Of a DNA stretch of 64,000 bases, positions 44,823-54,100 are shown one piece after another. Under the pieces are notes generated by a model, which ran no database searches, was not told where the DNA came from, and saw only the letters and a list, made by a program, of their open reading frames with translations. The position numbers were made by a program, and so were the translations under genes. The stretch's first letter is position 1. Each line of letters begins with the position of its first letter. The stretch spans positions 24,727,051 to 24,791,050 of the forward strand of contig CM034391.1 in the NCBI GenBank assembly GCA_019925095.2, in the 5' to 3' direction. The stretch is from Dendrolimus kikuchii (lineage: Eukaryota; Arthropoda; Insecta; Lepidoptera; Lasiocampidae).

Positions 44823-45130
44823 CTAGGATATGGCCGCGACTTCGTTCACACGCTTGACTTGAAATTACAGAGACACAAGGTACCGCAGCATTTAAGAAAG
44901 AAACTAAGCCATTGTTTCAGCGAAAGCTGTGTCAGAATAAGCTAATTTTTATGCATCCAAATAACCACAAACTGCTCCCGGGATAATTCCCGCGGGATTT
45001 ATTAAATTGTTGACAGTATTGTTTCTTGTAATCGTGCAAGCAAAAGTCGATTTTAAGGTGACGAACCTTTTCATTCGCGACTGTACATCTGTCAGTTGTT
45101 AATGAGACTGACACAACTTAAAGCGCCAGT
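44823..45130 (-). mobile_element. HEL-3 Helitron-like element
   Basis: In reverse the end is ..GAAGTCGCGGCCATATCCTAG|T; interior 'gggattttattaaat' and 'gcgggaattatcccggg'-like sequence. Confidence 0.55.
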
Positions 45131-45249
45131 GTGCATTATATAACGTCTTACGGTCTTATTCATATTAAGTTAAGAGTAAGTTTAAAGGTTTCATTAAGAA
45201 CCATTAAGAAGCCTTCAAACTTGCTCTAGCTCAATATGAATAAGATTTT

Positions 45250-45570
45250 TTTTTATTGGAACGAAGTTCCTTATCGCGCGTTGTGAAAGGGGGCTAGACG
45301 GAAAAAATTCTTACGAAAAGTTGTCACGACACTTTTTGCTATAGTAAGCTATTGTAAGCTGTGCGGCGTCGCATGTTTCTCTGTCTGTCTGTCTGTCTCT
45401 CTCTCTCTTATAGAGAGAGAGAGACAACTTAATTTGTCATATTTGTTAATAATAAGTTTATATAACATTATATTTGTTAATAATAAAAAAAATATTATTA
45501 TAACTTAAAAAAAAAAAAATATTACAATTCCTTCACTAATTAATCGAAAGGAACTTCGTTCCATCCGGGT
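45250..45570. mobile_element. MITE candidate with GGAACGAAGTTCC termini
   Basis: TTGGAACGAAGTTCCTT at 45261-45275 is answered by AAAGGAACTTCGTTCCA at 45546-45562. Each end is itself a small hairpin (GGAAC GAA GTTCC). Inside are (GTCT)n and a CTCTCTCT/AGAGAGAG self-complementary run. No coding frame; flanks lack a clear duplication. Confidence 0.5.
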
Positions 45571-45599
45571 GTCCCTTGACACCTCTCAAGTTTTTTGTT

Positions 45600-45831
45600 A
45601 TTTTTTATTGCAGGAGTTCAGCAGACAGGCAGATGACCCACTTGATGGAGAGCGGTTACCATCGCCTATGGACATTTGCAACACCAAAGTTGCTACAAAT
45701 GCGCTGCTGCTCTCTTAAAGGAGACTGGAACCTGGTCACTAATGCCGGAACACAACTCAAGGTTGTTATGGCGACATACTTTAGACCAGGGGTGGTAGCC
45801 ATCCAGCCGGGCAAATGCCCTACCACCTGGC
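45600..45831 (-). mobile_element. S340 copy truncated at CCAGGTGG
   Basis: ATTTTTTATTGCAGGAGTTC to CTACCACCTGG, then unrelated sequence. Confidence 0.85.
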
Positions 45832-45905
45832 AATTAAAATGGTATATTAAAATATTTTTAACACGTTAAAGAAAACGTGGCAATTTCTGTTATCTTTGTT
45901 ATAAT

Positions 45906-46229
45906 ACATACATACATACATACATAACTTCACGCCAGTTCCCTTGCGGGGTAGGCACGAACAACAGAGCGCCATTTAGGCTTATTCTTACACACCTCAC
46001 TTGCTTCTTTGACATTCATAACTCTTGTCATGCACGCTCGTCTGTTCTTAAGGCTCCTAACATCACCTTCTGCTAGTACACGATCAATTTGATCATGGAA
46101 AGTGTGTCGTGGCCTTCCACGACTTCTGCATCCATCCACTTTTGCATTGTATATCTGTTTATTCATTCTTTCATCATGCATTCTTTCTACATGTCCGAAC
46201 CATCGGAGCATTCCTTTCCTTACCTTCTC
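45906..46229 (-). mobile_element. RTE-a LINE 3' fragment with 12-bp target duplication
   Basis: CTTTGTTATAAT at 45894-45905 and 46230-46241 brackets a 324-bp copy coding MLRWFGHVERMHDERMNKQI.. to ..ARELA, tail (CATA)n at left. Confidence 0.9.
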
Positions 46230-46241
46230 CTTTGTTATAAT

Positions 46242-46461
46242 GATATCTTAAAACAGTCGTATTAGGATATATTATGTCTCCAAATTCCAATTTTCTCCGA
46301 GCCATTACCTCTGAGTGCGTACTTATCAAAATAATTCCAGCCCTCAGGAAAGGGGCATTTTCTTTATTTAGTCCTTGTAATAACATGTTATTGTCGTCAC
46401 CATGTGGTTCCTTTATTATCCGCTATTATTTTGTTAGAGGTATATCACACATCTTCGTTGT
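46242..46461. other. Spacer between two opposed RTE-a copies
   Basis: No feature recognised. Confidence 0.35.
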
Positions 46462-46472
46462 GTTTAAACTTA

Positions 46473-46726
46473 TGAAAGAATGACAAAACAGATATACAAT
46501 GCAAAAGTGGATGGATGCAGAAGTCGTGGAAGGCCACGACACACCTTCCATGATTTGATCGTATACTAGCAAAAGGTAATGTCAGGAGCCTTAAGAACAG
46601 GCGAGCGTGCATGACAAGAGCTATGAATGTCAAAGAAGCGAGTGAGGTGTGTATGAACAAGCCTGAATGGCGCTCTGTTGTTCGTGCCTACCCCGCAAGG
46701 GCACTGGCGTGAAGTTATGTATGTAA
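46473..46726 (+). mobile_element. RTE-a LINE 3' fragment with target duplication
   Basis: GTTTAAACTTA (46462-46472) and GTTTGAACTTA (46727-46737) flank a 254-bp copy beginning at GAAAGAATGACAAAACAG. It is opposed to the neighbouring copy at 45906. Confidence 0.85.
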
Positions 46727-46942
46727 GTTTGAACTTAGAGTCGTAAGAATAATTTTTTTTTAAATATTGCGAGAGCCTCTGTGATTTAATGGTCAAATAT
46801 AATTGAATTCAACTTATTATTATTTGTTATTAAAATAAAATATACTAAAAATATTGTTATAATTATAATATCATCTATCATTAAGTACTGACATAGATAT
46901 ATGGGAAAAAATTACATTTTTCTTAAATATATATATATATAT

Positions 46943-47246
46943 ATTGCAGGAGTTCAGCAGACAGGCAGACGGCCCACTGGATGGAAAGCGGTTACCATCG
47001 CCTATGAACACTTGCAACACCAAAGGTGCTACAAATGCGCTGCTACTCTCTTAAGTGAGTCTGGAACCTGGTCACTAATGCCGGAACACAACACAAAGTT
47101 GTTATAGCAGCATGCTGTAGACCAGGGGTGGTAACCATCCAGTCGGGCAAATGCCCTACCACCTGGCTGTGGGTTGTTTAGTCGCCTCTTACGACAGGCC
47201 GCCCGGCCGCAGGAAATTGTATTCTTTATCCGTTCCTGCACGGATA
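46943..47246 (-). mobile_element. S340, full-length copy
   Basis: ATTGCAGGAGTTCAGCAGAC to CCTGCACGGATA. Its family 5' end lies 13 bp from the target duplication of the 3.8 kb transposon. Confidence 0.9.
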
Positions 47247-48105
47247 ATAATATATATAATATCGCTTCTTTGCTTCAATAACGTGGTATCTTGGAAAACC
47301 CAATTTTACAGTACGCCACTTTTAAAGTTTCAAAAAAAGATTTTACTCAAACATATACATTTTTTACTATTATTTACAATTAAATTTAGTGTCAATTTAC
47401 TAAGCTTTTTGAAATATATGAGAAAGTTGTGATAATATAATAAATTTAACAAAATATAAATATATTTAGAAAGAAAGGAAAATTATGTCACATTTTTCCT
47501 GAAAATATGAACAAAGATAAGTGTGACAAGCAGATTTGCCACGATGTCGATGATATTACCATCATTTAAATTATAAAATAAACCATGTTTATTGAAAGAA
47601 GGTTAACTGCACCAGGCAATATTTAAACATTTTAAAAATCAAAAATTTGGCGATAGCGATAGATAGATATTAAATAAATCAGTCAAACTGATATTATAAT
47701 ACTAATTTTACATAAAATGTCATTTCACTGCACAAAATTATTATATAAATACTTCTAAGATAATCAGACTCTTATCTTAACAATATCACATTAAATTAAC
47801 GCCAACTGCTTACAAAATATAATGGAACAGAAAAATAAAACACGTAATTAAGTAGTCAAAATAACAAGTGTCAAACATAATAATAAATGCAACTGGTATG
47901 TAATCATGTTTCAGGAATATAACAAAATATCAATAGTCTTTTAATTAGTATTACCATATTATGTAATCAGTCTTATTCTATTTGTTGGTTCGGACCATAA
48001 ATAAAAAATAACCTTACATACAAAATCACAATATTAGTAATAATAATAACTAATCAGTCTTCAAAGCAGCTAATACAATTATTTTAAAAAACACCATCCC
48101 TAAAT

Positions 48106-50433
48106 TTATAACGACTCGTAAAATGGTTTATGATATCTTGGGATAAGGCTTTTGTTAACCAAATCCATGAGGTCTGCTTTTTTTCTATCAGACAAACCGG
48201 GTTTTTGATTGTAAGCATTTTTTAATTCCAAACTATTGTTCTTTTTCTTTTTAATAACTGTAGCTTTCTTAAACTCTGTGTCACCATACAAATTTTTAAA
48301 GAATATAGCTTCAGGATCACTTTTTTGAACTTGAATCACCCTTATTTCTGCTAGTTTTACTGTGTTGTTGTCTTCATCTTTTGACAACGAAAAGTTCATT
48401 TGGTTGCATAAATTTTTCATGTCATAGAAATCCGCGTAACACATTTCATTAACATGAAAGGGCTCGCTCTTCTTTCTGGCAGCCTTTACAGCACCAGTAA
48501 ATGCTTCTGGTGTATACATTGGACCAGACCTTAATTGGCGTTTTATTTCTCTCTCTATTTGAGAGTGTGCGGAATCCCCTTCATTTTGGGTGTGCCCCTT
48601 AATTAAATACTTATGTGTGATAGAGTTAAGGTTTGATATTGTCCTTACTGCGTATAGATACATACTGATCATAAATTTGTTTTTCTGTTGGCCTGCACAG
48701 TTGTCTGAGTAGAAAACTACATTCAGATCAGTGCTTGTTTCTGATACTTTCGTTAGGTATTTGTAAACGCAAGTACCAATTTCGTTTACACCTCGGTGAG
48801 CATTTGATTCGTCCCAAATATAATTTTCTACACAGTTATTCTGGATATTGTATATAGTGAAATTCAAAACATTCAATTTCGACTTATAGTAGAAAACAGA
48901 GATGTCTCCTTTCGGGCATTGGAAAACAGCTTGTAGGTCGTATACTGCAACTAAAAGGTGGTTATTCTTTTTATCATTCTCTTTCTCTGCACGTGACAGA
49001 ACTTTTTCCTTTTGATGTGTTTCATAAGTTTCTTTTTTTAGTTCTTTCTCTTCTTCAGTGCTGTTTTTGAAAGCTTCGCAAACATCACATAAATCTTTTT
49101 TAGGAATAAAGAAGGATATATTAAAATCTTGTGTAAATATACGATAAAACATTAGATATGTGGCAAATGGTTGGTTCTGTGACTTACACTGTTTTACGTA
49201 GTCTCTATGAAGATCAGTAATTGCTTTGCTTCCATCAATATAATGTCTCTTTGAATTAGCTCGTATGTAGTGAGATTCAATTTTTGGTATTGCTTTTATA
49301 AACGCTCTAACGCCATTTTTAATGCTATCATCCACTTTATATCGATTTTCATGATGTCCACGACTATCTTTCATTGCAGAAATGTTGCTATCTTTATTCT
49401 TCTTCTTCAAAGCTGTTTCTATTGGTCGATTAGTAATAGCAAGAGTGTTCTTAAAAAATAGTTTGCATACCCTAATTTTAACACCAGATGCTGTTAAATA
49501 GAAAGCGTTGTTATTGTCGCGAGTCGGCGCAACGTTTCCATCTGAATCAATCTTAACGTATCGGTGTTTTGGATTGACTGTTTCAACACTGTTTGCTATA
49601 AACAACCATTGCTTTTCAATATCGCCTAGATTCCAGTATTGTAGCAATAGTTGCTGCCGCTGTTCTTCACTGATATTTAAACTACATTTAAATGTACATT
49701 TTTCTCCGCAAGGTTGTTTCAATTGACGTTTTGGTACTATTTTCTTTGTCTTTAGTGACTGATAAGCTTCACCACAATTTCTCAGTTTCTTTACAACATT
49801 CTTTTTCCAATTTCCTTCTTGTCTTTGTCTTTTTCTTCCTGTTTTATTTGGGCTACTATTTAGATTTATTAATTCTTCCTGAACAGCGCTAACAAAATCA
49901 CCAGACGACGGTTCATTTAGTATTGAACGCACCTCTGGTTCTTGTATAATATTACTTAGTATTATCATTTCATCATCTCTGGTAGGTATTAGATTAAGTT
50001 TATCGCGTAATATATTGTCTTGGTTTAGTATGCTTACATTCACATCTTCGATGTCAGAATCTGAACAACTAAGAGTACGATGTCTTGTCTCCACAGTCTC
50101 ATAGTTGGGATCTTTAACAGAATCGTCACTATCTTCGATGAAAGAGGGGCCACTACTTGATGAGCTGCTTGATGAGTCACTCGATGAACTACTGCTGCTA
50201 CTAGTCGAATCACAGCGACGGCGATTGGAAACTATAGAATCATCTTTTTGCATTGCAACGTCATCTGTTGCGTTAGTTATAATATTTTTGCTTGATACTC
50301 CATCATCTGTGATCGAAGTTGTATCCTCTACGTTTGGCGTTTCTTCTTTTTTAGTACCAACCACTGTAAGTGGAATACCAGCAGTCTCTGCCGCTACTGC
50401 AAGTTGTATTAACCTTTTAGACCGAGATCCCAT
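48106..50433 (-). CDS. Putative transposase, 775 aa, DUF7869-like
   Basis: Uninterrupted minus-strand frame, ATG 50433 to TAA 48106-48108. Residues 1-20 are a basic head (GSRSKR). Residues 75-94 form a poly-Ser tract, followed by an acidic SDD..KDPNY motif (102-111). Residues 199-240 are Lys/Arg-rich, a probable nuclear signal. Candidate zinc ligands are C242, C246, C250 and C449/C452 (KKDLCDVC). The C-terminal core has an RNase-H-like order: VYDLQAVFQCPKG with D499, VVFYSDNCAGQQKNKF with D577, and GHTQNEGDSAHSQIER with E618/D620. I infer that these are the catalytic acids. A splice acceptor (TTTTTTCAG) abuts the ATG. A donor ATG|GTAAGT at 50757-50749 suggests a 321-bp intron (50434-50754) and a preceding Met codon at 50755-50757. 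A host gene is less likely because TIRs enclose it. Confidence 0.85.
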   Translation of the reverse strand: MGSRSKRLIQLAVAAETAGIPLTVVGTKKEETPNVEDTTSITDDGVSSKNIITNATDDVAMQKDDSIVSNRRRCDSTSSSSSSSSDSSSSSSSSGPSFIEDSDDSVKDPNYETVETRHRTLSCSDSDIEDVNVSILNQDNILRDKLNLIPTRDDEMIILSNIIQEPEVRSILNEPSSGDFVSAVQEELINLNSSPNKTGRKRQRQEGNWKKNVVKKLRNCGEAYQSLKTKKIVPKRQLKQPCGEKCTFKCSLNISEEQRQQLLLQYWNLGDIEKQWLFIANSVETVNPKHRYVKIDSDGNVAPTRDNNNAFYLTASGVKIRVCKLFFKNTLAITNRPIETALKKKNKDSNISAMKDSRGHHENRYKVDDSIKNGVRAFIKAIPKIESHYIRANSKRHYIDGSKAITDLHRDYVKQCKSQNQPFATYLMFYRIFTQDFNISFFIPKKDLCDVCEAFKNSTEEEKELKKETYETHQKEKVLSRAEKENDKKNNHLLVAVYDLQAVFQCPKGDISVFYYKSKLNVLNFTIYNIQNNCVENYIWDESNAHRGVNEIGTCVYKYLTKVSETSTDLNVVFYSDNCAGQQKNKFMISMYLYAVRTISNLNSITHKYLIKGHTQNEGDSAHSQIEREIKRQLRSGPMYTPEAFTGAVKAARKKSEPFHVNEMCYADFYDMKNLCNQMNFSLSKDEDNNTVKLAEIRVIQVQKSDPEAIFFKNLYGDTEFKKATVIKKKKNNSLELKNAYNQKPGLSDRKKADLMDLVNKSLIPRYHKPFYESL

Positions 50434-50754
50434 CTGAAAAAATAAGTATAAATAGTTATTTGTTTTAGCACTAAAAAAGTAGTATTTGGAAATACTTCAC
50501 GGAAACATATTATATTTTTTTGGAAAAACGAAACATTAGCTTAGAACTGGTACTTGTTTTGATCTATTATAAAAATTTCATCATATACAATGTTGTATCT
50601 CAAGATACCACAAATTAAAATTAAGAAAATTAATTCAATAATGTGACATAAGAATTTATACCAAATACATTATAAACAAGTATTTCATCAATAATGTATT
50701 AAAATACACATGTCACATTCTTGAAATAATATTTATCATTGAAATATTACTTAC
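50434..50754 (-). other. Probable intron at the transposase start codon
   Basis: Minus strand GCAATG|GTAAGTAATATT donor and TTATTTTTTCAG|ATGGGATC acceptor. Upstream in the same frame two TAG codons (about 50815-50820) precede any Met, so exon 1 would contribute only the ATG and leader. Confidence 0.6.
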
Positions 50755-51039
50755 CATTGCAGCTAAACTGTGATATACTCGTGATGACACGTTCTCGCTG
50801 AAATCCAAGAGCACTTCCCACTACTAACGCATAGTGACAACTGTCTTATTTCGTTGTTGAAACAAAACACATCGACGAAAGGGACAACGTGATATCGCGA
50901 TGTACCACGGTTGCTCTTTCTCTTTCGCTCATAAGTTCGGTATTATTCGCTTATAAAATACCGCGTTTTTAGAGAAAATAAAATTAAACACGGCGATTTC
51001 AATTATCAAATAAAAAAAAAAGTGAGTATTGGGATATGT
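50755..51039 (-). promoter_or_regulatory. 5' leader and probable promoter of the transposon
   Basis: Between the right TIR and exon-1 ATG. In reverse it contains TATTTTATAAGCG (about 50951-50963), a TATA-like box, followed by A/G-rich 'gcgaaagagaaagagc'. Promoter use is inferred from position only. Confidence 0.35.
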
Positions 51040-51129
51040 CACGTTATTGAAGCAAAGAAGCGATATATATAAACGTATACTATACATATTAATTTATATT
51101 TATATACTAATAACATTATAGTGTATTTA

Positions 51130-51417
51130 CATACATACATACATAACTTCACGCCAGTTCCCTTGCGGGGTAGGCACGAACAACAGAGTGCCATTTAGGC
51201 TTATTCTTACACACCTCACTTGCCTCTTTGACATTCATAACTCTTGTCATGCAAGCTCGTCTGTTCTTAAGGCTCCTGGCATCACCTTCTGCTAGTACAC
51301 GATCAATTTGATCATGGAAGGTGTGTCGTGGCCTTCCACGACTTCTGCATCCATCCACTTTTGCATTGTATATCTGTTTAGTCATTCTTTCATCATGCAT
51401 TCGTTCCACATGCCCGA
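51130..51417 (-). mobile_element. RTE-a LINE 3' fragment with 12-bp target duplication
   Basis: ATAGTGTATTTA at 51118-51129 and 51418-51429 flanks a 288-bp 5'-truncated copy; coding from FGHVERMH to ARELA. The longer frame to 51520 is an artefact of the flank. Confidence 0.9.
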
Positions 51418-51584
51418 ATAGTGTATTTATCTGTGTATATGTATTTGTCTTGTCTCGAAATAAATAAATCATTATATAACCCAAAAAGAATGTCATAAAA
51501 GATAAAAAAATATTTTGCACGACGCAAAGCGGTGCACGTAGATTAGGCAGTAGATTTAAGTTTTAACTGTTAGTCATAAAATAA

Positions 51585-52054
51585 TGTTACTAGTTGCAGG
51601 ACTCGAATTAAAATGCCGTTGGAATTACTATAGAATTTATTAGAACTATACAAACACGTATAACACTGGTACAAATACGACTGAACATAACCAGTCCAAA
51701 CGTAAAGCAAGATTCAATAACACGCGCAATGTCCGTCACTAAATAGTTTATCGAATGTACACAAGTCTTGCTCCGCTTGTAGTTATCGCTCGACTGCCTC
51801 GTCCATCAATCGAGGCATTGCTTTATACTTCCTGGATGCAATATGTCTGATCGGGCGCGTGACCGAATTTCCTAGAATCACACCTGGCTAGTGACTGCCA
51901 TAAAAGATTACAATACACAATGGGCTGTTTTTCGAATCACAAATTTTAAACACAAAGTAAACAAAAGAAGTCCAAATACCGAAAAGATAATAAAATGTGT
52001 TTCTACAGACGCAAATGTGAATTTACCTTTGTCGGCACCTCGGTCGTAATAACA
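51585..52054 (-). mobile_element. Solo LTR, LTR-A family
   Basis: TGTTACTAGTTGCAGGACTC at the left (the LTR end in reverse) to GGTCGTAATAACA. Strong match to 35454-35939 in the middle ('aagtccaaataccgaaaag'). ATAA could be the duplicated target if the last three bases are lost. Confidence 0.7.
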
Positions 52055-52159
52055 AGTTATATTTAAAAATAATTATAAATTAACCATTATTATTTTATGA
52101 ATATAATTATTAATATTAGATTAATATATTAAATCAAAAACTGTCAAAGTTCACTGAAA

Positions 52160-52345
52160 GTCAAAAGTCTCTGGTTCGATTCCCGGCAGGATAAATTTTG
52201 TAAAAGAATTTTCCGTTATGTAATCCAGGTGTCTGGGTTGTGGCCCAAAGCTGTCAATTGTCTGTTACCCATAACAAAAATGTAACTAGCTTCTTCTTCA
52301 GCGACTCTCAGTGCACTGTTGGACGTAGGCCTCCCCAAGCTAGCT
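52160..52345 (+). mobile_element. Diverged tSINE-2 fused to another repeat end
   Basis: CTGGTTCGATTCCCGGCAGG and 'tctgttacccataacaaaaa' match tSINE-2. It then switches to 'gtgcactgttggacgtaggc', a widespread lepidopteran repeat phrase. Confidence 0.55.
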
Positions 52346-52389
52346 TAACTAACTAACTAACTAGCTTAGCTGTGTTAATAAAATACGAG

Positions 52390-52600
52390 AGAGAGAGAGA
52401 TAACATACAACTTTATTGCACACCAAAATATACAATTAAAAAACCCACCATATTTATAATATTTTCTAGGCAATGGGCGGCCTTATCACTCAAAGCAATC
52501 TCTTTCAGATAACCTAAATCAAAGAAATTGGAATCAGGCGATGTAGGTGGCGCAGGCAAAAGGCAATAGATACATAAATACTCAAATTAATTTAAGAATT
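52390..52600 (-). mobile_element. LINE 3' UTR (L-hp type)
   Basis: In reverse ..GAGATTGCTTTGAGTGATAA-GGCCGCCC.. and ..CAATAAAGTTGTATGTTATC with a (TC)n tail; sister of 6860-7075. Confidence 0.6.
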
Positions 52601-52827
52601 CAACAAACAAATACATACATACATAATTATACATATAATATTGAATGTGTTTGTCTGATTATTACTGACACATACCTAATAAGTTTAAATATATCAGGAG
52701 ATATCAATTATAATTTTAAAAAAAATGTTTTAATAAATGCATATTTGTAAATGATGTGTTATTTAATTTTTGTTGCATATTCGTCGAATCAAAATTAACT
52801 TTATTTGACTCCTGGTAATATATATTT

Positions 52828-53126
52828 ATCTGTGCAGGAACGGAGAAAGAATACAATTTCCTGCGGCCGGGAGGCCTGTCGTAAGAGGCGACTAAACAAC
52901 CCACAGCCAGATGGTAGGGCATTTGCCCGACTGGATGGCTACCACCCCTGGTCTAGAGTATGACGTCATAACAGCCTTGAGTTGTGTTCCGGTATTAATG
53001 ACGAGGTTCCAGTTTCCCTTAAGAGAGCAGCAGCGCATTTGTAGCACCTTTGGTGTTGCAAATGTCCATAGGCGATGGTAACCGCTATCCATCAAGTGGG
53101 CCGTCTGCCTGTCTGCTGAACTCCCG

Positions 53127-53131
<5 letters not shown>
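52828..53131 (+). mobile_element. S340, full-length copy
   Basis: ATCTGTGCAGGAACGG to CTGAACTCCCGCAATAATAT; the A-tail has become part of a TA array. Confidence 0.9.
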
Positions 53132-53200
<69 letters not shown>

Positions 53201-53208
53201 TGTATACA

Positions 53209-53281
<73 letters not shown>
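53132..53281. repeat. (TA)n microsatellite
   Basis: ~150 bp TA array with TACA/TATG interruptions, between S340 and RTE-a. Tyr/Ile-rich frames here are artefacts. Confidence 0.95.
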
Positions 53282-53284
<3 letters not shown>

Positions 53285-53516
53285 AAAGTGGATGGATGCA
53301 GAAGTCGTGGAAGGCCACGACACACCTTCCATGATCAAATTGATCGTGTACTAGCAGAAGGTGATGTCAGGAGCCTTAAGAGCAGACGAGCTTGCATGAC
53401 AAGAGTTATGAATGTCAAAGAGGCAAGTGAGGTGTGTAAGAATAAGCCTAAATGGCACTCTGTTGTTCGTGCCTACCCCGCAAGGGAACTGGCGTGAAGT
53501 TATGTATGTATGTATG

Positions 53517-53521
<5 letters not shown>
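53282..53521 (+). mobile_element. RTE-a LINE 3' fragment between TA arrays
   Basis: CAAAAGTGGATGGATGCAG.. coding [18 protein letters not shown].. to ARELA*, (TATG)n then (TA)n. Confidence 0.85.

Positions 53522-53576
<55 letters not shown>
53522..53576. repeat. (TA)n microsatellite
   Basis: Continues directly from the TATG tail of the RTE-a copy. Confidence 0.95.
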
Positions 53577-53578
<2 letters not shown>

Positions 53579-53993
53579 CATTAAAACTGCGTACAACATA
53601 TAAGGCTACGAAATTAAAAAAATACTTCCAACTTTATACATACAAATCTTACATTCCAAATCAAACAAATTCATATAACCCCACTGTAACAGGTTTGTTT
53701 TTCACCGAAATTCAACGAGAATTTACGTATAAATATATCAGACCCCTAAAAGGCAATCGTTCCTACACATTGGTGTTTTTGTGTAATAAAACTAATGTAT
53801 CGAAACATATCTTTGAGGGATCCCGCTGTTTCTCTTTCGGGTCTAAGCGTAGTCAATTTATTAGTATGAGTCCGCGAGATAATGTCCGTTAACACGGATT
53901 TCTGCTTTTCCTTTGGTTAAGGGGCTAACAAAATAGGGTATGCTATCTCGCTCGCACATAACCATTCTGAATCTGAAACCATTCTGATATGAT
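53577..53993. other. Unclassified; long chance frame
   Basis: A frame through 53892 includes LFFTEIQREFTYKYIRPLKG, but it starts inside the RTE tail and TA array, so I do not call a gene. Confidence 0.35.
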
Positions 53994-54099
53994 ATAAATT
54001 TCCTGCGGCCGGGCGGCCTGTCGTGAGAGGCGACTTAACAACCCACAGCCAGGTGGTAGGGCATTTGCACGACTGGACAGCTACCACCCCTGGTCTAAT
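53994..54099 (+). mobile_element. S340 fragment joined to RTE-a
   Basis: AATTTCCTGCGGCCGGGCGG to CTACCACCCCTGGTCTAA, then directly TACATACATACAAACATAAC of the next element. Confidence 0.8.
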
Positions 54100-54100
54100 G

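Larger units (their letters stand above)
47263..51062 (-). mobile_element. Complete 3.8-kb DNA transposon, DUF7869-like transposase candidate
   Basis: The left end CGCTTCTTTGCTTCAATAAC(GTG) at 47263-47285 is repeated exactly in reverse at 51040-51062. ATAT stands immediately outside both ends (47259-47262, 51063-51066). If the outer AT is counted, the identical ends reach about 27 bp. The 3800-bp interval holds one gene on the minus strand, a ~290-bp 5' region on the right and ~820 bp of 3' sequence on the left. No other repeat in this window interrupts it. An open frame, matching ends and a duplicated target mark a recent, possibly autonomous insertion. The superfamily is unassigned; a TIR plus 4-bp duplication would fit Sola-type elements, but that is a guess. 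Confidence 0.8.

Noticed and set aside
48106..50433. Host-domesticated gene
   Set aside because: Close matching TIRs and an ATAT duplication bracket it; domestication normally loses these. Not excluded completely.
52892..53338. 148-codon Tyr/Ile-rich frame
   Set aside because: It runs through S340 and a TA array; composition is entirely repeat-driven.
53452..53892. 146-codon frame as a gene
   Set aside because: Starts in the RTE-a tail and TA array; the distal half has no recognisable domain or splice context.
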